Shown here: positions 6,666 to 10,541 of the stretch, piece by piece | How the letters are laid out: each line of letters begins with the position of its first letter | How positions within the stretch are numbered: position 1 is the stretch's first letter | Assembly (NCBI GenBank): GCA_021781775.1 | Contig: JAJXWE010000022.1 | Location: 1-10,541, forward strand | Source of the DNA: Pseudomonadota bacterium | Lineage (GTDB): Bacteria > Pseudomonadota > Gammaproteobacteria > Steroidobacterales > Steroidobacteraceae | Direction of reading: 5' to 3' | DNA length: 10,541 nucleotides | Notes under the pieces: model-generated | Told to the model about the DNA's origin: nothing | Databases searched by the model: none | What the model saw: only the letters and a program-made list of their open reading frames with translations | Translations under genes and position numbers: made by a program

Positions 6666-6692
6666 ATATCGGCGTTCCATCGGGAAACTTTA
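6666..6692 (-). promoter_or_regulatory. FliA (sigma-28) promoter of flgMN
   Basis: Read on the minus strand this is TAAAGTTT (6692-6685), 11 nt, then GCCGATAT (6673-6666). The FliA consensus is TAAAGTTT-N11-GCCGATAA, so 15 of 16 specified bases match with exact spacing. The predicted start is near 6660, giving a leader of roughly 24 nt before the flgM ATG. The first three bases of the -35 box are the TAA stop codon of flgA. This fits the known late-class expression of flgM from FliA. Confidence 0.9.
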
Positions 6693-7421
6693 GGGCGAGA
6701 CATAGACGACATGAGATCCACCGACCGTTCCTTGCACGACCCTCTTGGAGGTCGGGTTCTGAACCTGGATCACCGCGCCGTAACGGCCGTCCTGAAGCGC
6801 GATGCCGCGTGCCCGGACCTGAATGCCGCCGATCGACGCGACCAGCGTCACCGACTGGCCTTGGCGCACCATGAAGTTCGCCAGCAAGTCGCTGCTGTGC
6901 AGCACCGCGCCGGCGGGCATCGGATGGCGCAGCGAGCTGCGCCCCACCTCCGTCAGATTCGTGACGTAGCCGGCGGCCACTCCCGACACAAGACGGGTCT
7001 CGGGCAGCAGATCGGCCGCCGTCAGCCGCGCACCAGCACTCTCCGGCTGGCGCAGCGCCCACACGTGAATGCGGGACTGGATGCTCACCGGAACGTAAAT
7101 CGTCCAATCGGCACCGACGTGACACCCGACTGCGACCGACATATTGGCTGCGAGTCTCGCGCCCGAGAGCAGTGCCGCCTCCAACGGCCCGCCGCAGCGG
7201 GCTAGGCGCAGGCGCGAATCCAGGCGTCCAGCCGTAATGACGACACCCGGTTCGCCGGGCGGCATCTGCCCCAAAACGAATTGTTCGGCCGCCCGACGGA
7301 TGCTTGGGACCGGCTGAATCGCACCGACGGCAAATCCGGAGACGCACAGCCCTAATGCGGCAAGCCATACCGAGGCCCTTGAAAGGCTCCCACGACGAAT
7401 CGTTGACGCGTGCTGTTTCAT
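6690..7421 (-). CDS. flgA: FlgA, periplasmic chaperone for P-ring assembly
   Basis: FlgA assists assembly of FlgI into the P ring in the periplasm. The 243-aa product starts with a clear Sec signal peptide: basic residues up to Arg15, hydrophobic core 16-32, likely cleavage after Val-Gly-Ala34. The mature part has the family segment LDSRLRLARCGGPLEA with Cys76, and Cys100 in SVAVGC, a likely disulfide pair. A SAF-type domain (about 112-178) follows, and then the ChapFlgA C-terminal domain (about 185-243) with IQVRARGIALQDGRYG and IQVQNPTSKRVVQGTV. A TAA lies 9 nt upstream of the ATG in frame, and no other start would keep the signal peptide. A sigma-54 match just upstream implies almost no 5' leader. 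It heads the flgA-flgM-flgN set. Confidence 0.94.
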   Translation of the reverse strand: MKQHASTIRRGSLSRASVWLAALGLCVSGFAVGAIQPVPSIRRAAEQFVLGQMPPGEPGVVITAGRLDSRLRLARCGGPLEAALLSGARLAANMSVAVGCHVGADWTIYVPVSIQSRIHVWALRQPESAGARLTAADLLPETRLVSGVAAGYVTNLTEVGRSSLRHPMPAGAVLHSSDLLANFMVRQGQSVTLVASIGGIQVRARGIALQDGRYGAVIQVQNPTSKRVVQGTVGGSHVVYVSP

Positions 7422-7433
7422 GCGTGCTTAGCA

Positions 7434-7450
7434 TGCAAGCCATGGGCCAG
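7434..7450 (-). promoter_or_regulatory. Probable sigma-54 promoter of flgA
   Basis: On the minus strand the sequence reads CTGGCCCATGGCTTGCA. It has GG and GC dinucleotides exactly 10 nt apart (plus-strand 7447-7448 and 7435-7436), within TGGC and TTGCA boxes as in the RpoN consensus. Transcription would begin about 12 nt downstream of the GC, near 7423, only about 2 nt before the flgA ATG. RpoN control of flgA is known in Pseudomonas. The very short leader is the main reason for caution. Confidence 0.6.
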
Positions 7451-7481
7451 CGCGTGAGCAATGCGTGAACACGGTGCGCAT

Positions 7482-7508
7482 TCAAGCCCATACGTCGGAT
7501 GCCGATAA
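7482..7508 (+). promoter_or_regulatory. FliA-like promoter element directed toward flgB
   Basis: TCAAGCCC (7482-7489), 11 nt, then GCCGATAA (7501-7508). The -10 box is a perfect FliA consensus and the spacing is exact, but the -35 box matches only T-AAG of TAAAGTTT. If active it would start near 7516, about 170 nt upstream of flgB, and act in addition to the sigma-54 promoter. Confidence 0.35.
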
Positions 7509-7538
7509 ACACAGCAGCGCCGAACCTCCGGCTGCCTC

Positions 7539-7557
7539 CGGCGGTAAGCATCCGCCG
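7539..7557. repeat. CGGCGG-N7-CCGCCG inverted repeat upstream of flgB
   Basis: CGGCGG (7539-7544) and CCGCCG (7552-7557) form a perfect 6-bp inverted repeat with a 7-nt spacer. Just upstream, CCTCCGG occurs twice with a 10-bp period (7525-7531, 7535-7541). GGCGG (7596-7600) with CCGCC (7618-7622) forms another potential arm pair. Activators of sigma-54 promoters bind upstream of the -24 box, so these may be contact sites, but such GC-rich repeats also occur by chance. Confidence 0.3.
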
Positions 7558-7562
7558 CCCGG

Positions 7563-7578
7563 CGTGACGCACGTCACG
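7563..7578. promoter_or_regulatory. 16-bp palindrome with CRP-type core GTGA-N6-TCAC
   Basis: CGTGACG (7563-7569) and CGTCACG (7572-7578) form a perfect 7-bp inverted repeat around CA. The core GTGA-N6-TCAC equals the conserved half-sites of CRP-family operators (TGTGA-N6-TCACA in E. coli; Vfr and Clp use similar sites). It lies 53 bp upstream of the flgB sigma-54 -24 box and within the divergent flgA/flgB region. It may bind a CRP/Vfr/Clp-type regulator or the flagellar enhancer-binding protein. Confidence 0.4.
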
Positions 7579-7631
7579 TTCTCCAGGGCATCGACGGCGG
7601 TTTTGCATCGGAAAGTGCCGCCTCAGCGCTC

Positions 7632-7647
7632 TGGCACGCCTCTTGCT
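7632..7647 (+). promoter_or_regulatory. Sigma-54 (RpoN) promoter of the flgBCDE operon
   Basis: TGGCACG-N4-TTGCT is an essentially perfect RpoN promoter, with GG at 7633-7634 and GC at 7645-7646, exactly 10 nt apart. Transcription is predicted near 7658, 28 nt before the flgB ATG at 7686. This excludes the upstream in-frame ATG at 7650 as start. It implies activation by a FleQ/FleR/FlrC-type enhancer-binding protein, as for flgB operons of Pseudomonas and Vibrio. Confidence 0.87.
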
Positions 7648-7685
7648 GCATGTCTGGCAGGTTTCATTACCGCCGGTTTTTTGAC

Positions 7686-8132
7686 ATGCCGTTCAATCTC
7701 AACGCCTACCTCGGGATACAACCCGACGCTCTGCGAGTCTTCTCGCAGCGCGCGACCGTGCTCGCGGCGAACCTCGCCAACGCGGACACACCGGGATACA
7801 AGGCGCGCGACATTAACTTCCGAGCCGCGCTCGCCGCCGCCGACCCGAACTCGGGCAGCGGCGGTGCGAGCGGCACCGCTGGCAGCAACGGCGTGCAGAT
7901 GGTCACCACGAACCCACTCGACGTGACCGCATCAGCGACCGCCCCTGGAACCCTCTCGACCACTCAATTCCTCCGCTATCGCATCCCGCTTGCCCCATCG
8001 CTCGACGGCAACACCGTCAGCTCGCAGATGGAAGAAGCGAAGTTCGCACAGAACACGGTGCGCTACCAGGCCGCCCTGAGTTTCCTCGAACAGCGCTTCC
8101 GCGATCTGAGCACCGCCATCACCGGCCAGTAG
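7686..8132 (+). CDS. flgB: FlgB, flagellar proximal rod protein
   Basis: FlgB polymerises with FlgC, FlgF and FlgG to build the rod between the MS ring and the hook; it is exported by the flagellar type III apparatus without a cleaved signal. From ATG 7686 the product has 148 aa, close to the usual 130-140. The N-terminal rod signature LAANLANADTPGYKARDINF lies at about 26-45 and the C-terminal NTVRYQAALSFLEQRFRDL at about 123-141, with a Gly/Ser/Ala-rich middle (about 54-70) as an insertion. An ATG at 7650 in the same frame is rejected as start because it lies upstream of the predicted sigma-54 transcription start. No good ribosome-binding site precedes 7686; a run of six T (7677-7682) does. 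It is the first gene of flgBCDE. Confidence 0.94.
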   Translation: MPFNLNAYLGIQPDALRVFSQRATVLAANLANADTPGYKARDINFRAALAAADPNSGSGGASGTAGSNGVQMVTTNPLDVTASATAPGTLSTTQFLRYRIPLAPSLDGNTVSSQMEEAKFAQNTVRYQAALSFLEQRFRDLSTAITGQ

Positions 8133-8160
8133 CCCACCGCCACACAGCAGCAGGCACACC

Positions 8161-8595
8161 ATGGGACTCTTCAACATCTTCAATATCGGTGGATCGGGCA
8201 TGTCCGCCGAGTCCGTGCGACTGAATACCGTCGCCAGCAACCTCGCCAACGCCGACAGCGTCAGCAGCAGCGCGAGCACCGCCTACAAGGCCCGGTATCC
8301 GGTGTTCCAGGCCGTCCAGGCCTCGATCGGCGGTGCCGAACCGGCCTCCCTGCAGGCCGCCGACGCCTCGGTCGCGGTCAACGGCATCGTGCAGAGCACC
8401 GCGCCGCCGACTGCCCGCTACGAGCCGGGCAACCCGATGGCCGACGCCCAGGGCTACGTCTACTCCTCGAACGTCAACGTCGTTCAGCAGATGGCCGACA
8501 TGATCTCAGCGTCCCGCTCCTATCAAAACGACGCCCAGGTCGTCGACACGTCCAAATCCCTCATGCTCGACACCCTGAAGCTCAGCCAGATCTGA
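8161..8595 (+). CDS. flgC: FlgC, flagellar proximal rod protein
   Basis: FlgC is the second proximal-rod subunit, exported through the flagellar secretion gate. The 144-aa product has the family length. It carries the N-terminal rod motif SGMSAESVRLNTVASNLANAD (12-32) followed by AYKARYPVF, and the C-terminal block YEPGNPMADAQGYVYSSNVN, then ADMISASRSYQNDAQVV. These conserved ends form the coiled core typical of axial proteins. The start is preceded by AGCAGG about 6 nt away. The gap to flgB is 28 nt and to flgD 31 nt, with no promoter visible in either, so it should be co-transcribed from the flgB sigma-54 promoter. Confidence 0.95.
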   Translation: MGLFNIFNIGGSGMSAESVRLNTVASNLANADSVSSSASTAYKARYPVFQAVQASIGGAEPASLQAADASVAVNGIVQSTAPPTARYEPGNPMADAQGYVYSSNVNVVQQMADMISASRSYQNDAQVVDTSKSLMLDTLKLSQI

Positions 8596-8626
8596 AGCGA
8601 CCTTCCCACTCAGCCGGACACACTCC

Positions 8627-9328
8627 ATGTCATACAACTCCATCAGCGCGTACGCCGCTCAATCCGCAAATGCGGCCGCCGCATCGGCCGCAGCCAGCGC
8701 CTCCGGCTCATCCGCCGGTGCTGCCAACAGTTCGCTCGCGCTGACCCAGAGCGACTTCCTGCAGCTTCTTACCACCCAGCTGCAGAATCAAGACCCGACC
8801 AAGCCGACCGACCCCAGTCAATTCGTCAACGAATTCGCAGCCCTTAGCGAAGTCAGCGGCATCAGCAGCATGTCGAATTCCATCGGGAGCCTTACCAGCT
8901 CCATGACATCCTCGCAGCTGCTGAATGGCACGAACTTAATCGGCCACACTGTGATCGCCTCCGGAAACTCCGCGGCGCTGACCTCGGGCGGCAACATCAC
9001 CGGCGCCGTGACCGTACCGGCGGGCGCGAGCTCACTCACTGTGCAGGTCACCGACTCGGCCGGCCAGCTGATCAACACATTCTCCGTGCCCGCAACCAGC
9101 GGAACCACGTCATTCACCTGGAACGGCACCACGACCACCGGTGCCACGGCACCTGCGGGCGTCTATAACTTCTCCGTCTCCGCGAACTCCAACGGTACGC
9201 AGACGGCAGTCACGCCCATGCTCGCCTACAAGGTGAACAGCGTAACGATCGACCCGACCAGCAACAGCTTGACCCTAAATACCGACGGCGGATCCGTGCC
9301 GCTGAGCGCCGTCAACCAGGTGATGTAA
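8627..9328 (+). CDS. flgD: FlgD, hook-capping (hook assembly scaffold) protein
   Basis: FlgD forms the temporary cap at the growing hook tip that inserts FlgE subunits. The 233-aa product has an Ala/Ser-rich N-terminal tail (1-36) and then the conserved FlgD block SDFLQLLTTQLQNQDPTKPTDP (about 42-63), continuing with QFVNEFAALSEVSGISSM. The C-terminal half has the FlgD fold: an Ig-like FLG_D4 segment (about 122-190, with FTWNGTTTTGATAPAGVYNFSV) inside a tudor-like barrel that ends with VTIDPTSNSLTLNTDGG. Length and domain order are normal. No strong ribosome-binding site precedes the ATG. The stop codon TAA forms the first half of the TAAGGAG site serving flgE. Confidence 0.94.
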   Translation: MSYNSISAYAAQSANAAAASAAASASGSSAGAANSSLALTQSDFLQLLTTQLQNQDPTKPTDPSQFVNEFAALSEVSGISSMSNSIGSLTSSMTSSQLLNGTNLIGHTVIASGNSAALTSGGNITGAVTVPAGASSLTVQVTDSAGQLINTFSVPATSGTTSFTWNGTTTTGATAPAGVYNFSVSANSNGTQTAVTPMLAYKVNSVTIDPTSNSLTLNTDGGSVPLSAVNQVM

Positions 9329-9340
9329 GGAGCCGTTACC

Positions 9341-10541
9341 ATGCCTTTCGCACTCGCCCTCTCCGGAATCAATGCCGCCAACACAGATCTGAACACGACC
9401 GCGAACAATATCGCGAACGTGGACACTGTCGGATTCAAATCTTCACGCGCCGAATTCTCGAGCCTGTACGCCCAAACCCAGCAGGGTGACTCCCTGACGA
9501 CCAGCGGAAATGGCGTCGCCGTGTCGACCATCGCACAGCAGTTCTCGCAGGGGAACATCAACACCACCTCGAACAATCTTGATCTGGCACTGAGCGGTAA
9601 CGGCTTCTTTGTGGTCAGCAACAACGGTTCGCTCGCCTATACACGCAATGGCGCCTTCCAGGTCGACCAGAACGGCTACCTCGTCACCGCCTCCGGCGAC
9701 CAGGTCCAGGGATTCCAACCGCTCGCCACCGGCGGATTCAATACGGGGGGACTCTCCGCCCTGCAGCTCTCCACAGCTCAGGTCGCCCCTGCAGCCACCA
9801 CGACCGCCGACATGACGCTCAATCTGCCGTCCAATGCCACCACGCCGACCAATGCGTTCAGCCCGACCGATTCGACCAGCTACAACAATACGACGTCACT
9901 CACCGTATACGACTCACTCGGCGCTGCGCACACCGCCCAGCTGTACTTCATCAAAGGCGCAACCAACGCCACCGGGAGCAACTGGTCTACGCAACTGTAC
10001 ATCGACGGCAGTGCCGTCGGTACGCCGCAGAACCTCACATATTCGAGCGCTGGCGTCCTCACGACCCCGGCCAATGGCGCAGTGAATTTCGGTTCGTACA
10101 CACCGACCACCGGTGCGAGTCCGATGAACATTGCGTTCAACTTCGGCACCTCGACGCAGTACGGCAGCTCCTTTGCCGTCAATGCCATCACCCAGAACGG
10201 CTACACGACCGGCAATCTCACCGGGATCAATATCAGCCCCAGTGGCGTCGTGCAGGCAAACTTCACCAATGGTCAGTCGAAGACCCTCGGCGAGGTCGCA
10301 CTCGCAAATTTCGCCAATCCGCAGGGACTGCAGCAGACCGGCAATACCCAGTGGGTCCAGACATTCGCCTCGGGTGCCGCGGTCAACGGAGTCGCCGGTA
10401 CGTCCGGGTTCGGAACCATCCAGTCCGGTGCACTCGAGCAATCGAACGTGAATCTGACCGCCGAGCTCGTGAATATGATCACCGCCAGCCGGAACTTCCA
10501 AGCGAACTCGCAGATGATCAACACAGCCAACCAGGACACTC
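9341..10541 (+). CDS. flgE: FlgE, flagellar hook protein (3' end cut by the window)
   Basis: FlgE polymerises into the hook, the universal joint of the flagellum. The frame is open from ATG 9341 to the window edge, giving 400 residues. The N-terminal axial motif LSGINAANTDLNTTANNIANVDTVGF lies at about 7-32, with LDLALSGNGFFVV at about 80-92. The C-terminal axial segment starts at QSGALEQSNVNLTAELVNMI and runs through RNFQANSQMINTANQDT to the edge. FlgE proteins usually end about ten residues after this, so only a few codons are missing. Length and place after flgD favour FlgE over FlgF or FlgG. The ribosome-binding site TAAGGAG (9326-9332) overlaps the flgD stop with 8-nt spacing, the strongest site in the operon, in keeping with the large amount of hook protein needed. 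Thr, Asn and Ser are abundant in the variable centre. Confidence 0.95.
   Translation, partial: MPFALALSGINAANTDLNTTANNIANVDTVGFKSSRAEFSSLYAQTQQGDSLTTSGNGVAVSTIAQQFSQGNINTTSNNLDLALSGNGFFVVSNNGSLAYTRNGAFQVDQNGYLVTASGDQVQGFQPLATGGFNTGGLSALQLSTAQVAPAATTTADMTLNLPSNATTPTNAFSPTDSTSYNNTTSLTVYDSLGAAHTAQLYFIKGATNATGSNWSTQLYIDGSAVGTPQNLTYSSAGVLTTPANGAVNFGSYTPTTGASPMNIAFNFGTSTQYGSSFAVNAITQNGYTTGNLTGINISPSGVVQANFTNGQSKTLGEVALANFANPQGLQQTGNTQWVQTFASGAAVNGVAGTSGFGTIQSGALEQSNVNLTAELVNMITASRNFQANSQMINTANQDT

Noticed and set aside
6637..7608. Minus-strand frame open for hundreds of codons upstream of FlgM and in its frame, which might suggest a large FlgM fusion.
   Set aside because: It overlaps flgA, which has a signal peptide and clear family motifs in another frame. 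FlgM from ATG 6636 has the normal length, a good ribosome-binding site and its own FliA promoter.
7650..7685. Upstream in-frame ATG for flgB (adds 12 residues).
   Set aside because: It lies upstream of the predicted sigma-54 transcription start near 7658, and FlgB family similarity begins with MPFNLNAYLG at 7686.
7465..7926. Plus-strand open frame starting in the flgA/flgB intergenic region and running into flgB.
   Set aside because: It is out of frame with flgB, covers the sigma-54 promoter and is Arg/Thr/Ser-rich without motifs.
9914..10501. Minus-strand open frame of about 195 codons across flgE.
   Set aside because: It lies wholly within the conserved flgE reading frame and resembles no family.
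1..10541. Search for mobile elements, CRISPR arrays, tRNA or rRNA genes, or signs of horizontal insertion.
   Set aside because: No transposase or integrase motif, regularly spaced repeat, cloverleaf or obvious composition break was seen.

Overview
The window is a contiguous, GC-rich stretch of bacterial chromosome that carries chemotaxis-adaptation and flagellar rod/hook genes. The likely source is a gammaproteobacterium with a Pseudomonas/Xanthomonas/Vibrio-type flagellar hierarchy. The grounds are textbook sigma-54 and FliA (sigma-28) promoter sequences next to flagellar genes, the gene order flgN-flgM-flgA | flgB-flgC-flgD-flgE, and a CheD deamidase beside CheR and CheB. The genus cannot be fixed from sequence reading alone. 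No mobile element, CRISPR array, tRNA or rRNA is visible.

Region 1 (1-4652, plus strand) is a tightly overlapping operon: the tail of an unidentified upstream gene, cheR, cheD, cheB, then two tandem paralogous HDOD-domain genes. Every junction overlaps (TTGA, 38 nt, ATGA, TTGA, TGATG), and two or three starts appear to be TTG. CheR methylates chemoreceptors, CheB demethylates or deamidates them, and CheD deamidates them. The HDOD pair is presumably a regulatory output co-expressed with this adaptation module. No cheA, cheW or cheY lies inside the window.

Region 2 (4653-5817) holds one convergent minus-strand gene, a stand-alone Fmt/ArnA-like N-formyltransferase with an intact Asn-His-Asp catalytic set. 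A symmetric hairpin separates it from HDOD2. Upstream is a 277-bp gap with a palindrome around a TATAGT hexamer and two adjacent stem-loops. A role in sugar or flagellin modification is possible but inferred only from context.

Region 3 (5818-7421, minus strand) is flgA-flgM-flgN: the P-ring chaperone, the anti-sigma-28 factor and the export chaperone for hook-filament junction proteins. A near-perfect FliA promoter lies between flgA and flgM, and its -35 box begins with the flgA stop codon.

Region 4 (7422-7685) is the divergent control region. It has a consensus sigma-54 promoter toward flgB, a good sigma-54 match toward flgA that would give an almost leaderless mRNA, a FliA-like element toward flgB, a CRP-like palindrome and further inverted repeats.

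Region 5 (7686-10541, plus strand) is flgB-flgC-flgD-flgE: proximal rod, hook cap and hook protein. flgE is cut by the window edge only a few residues before its expected end.
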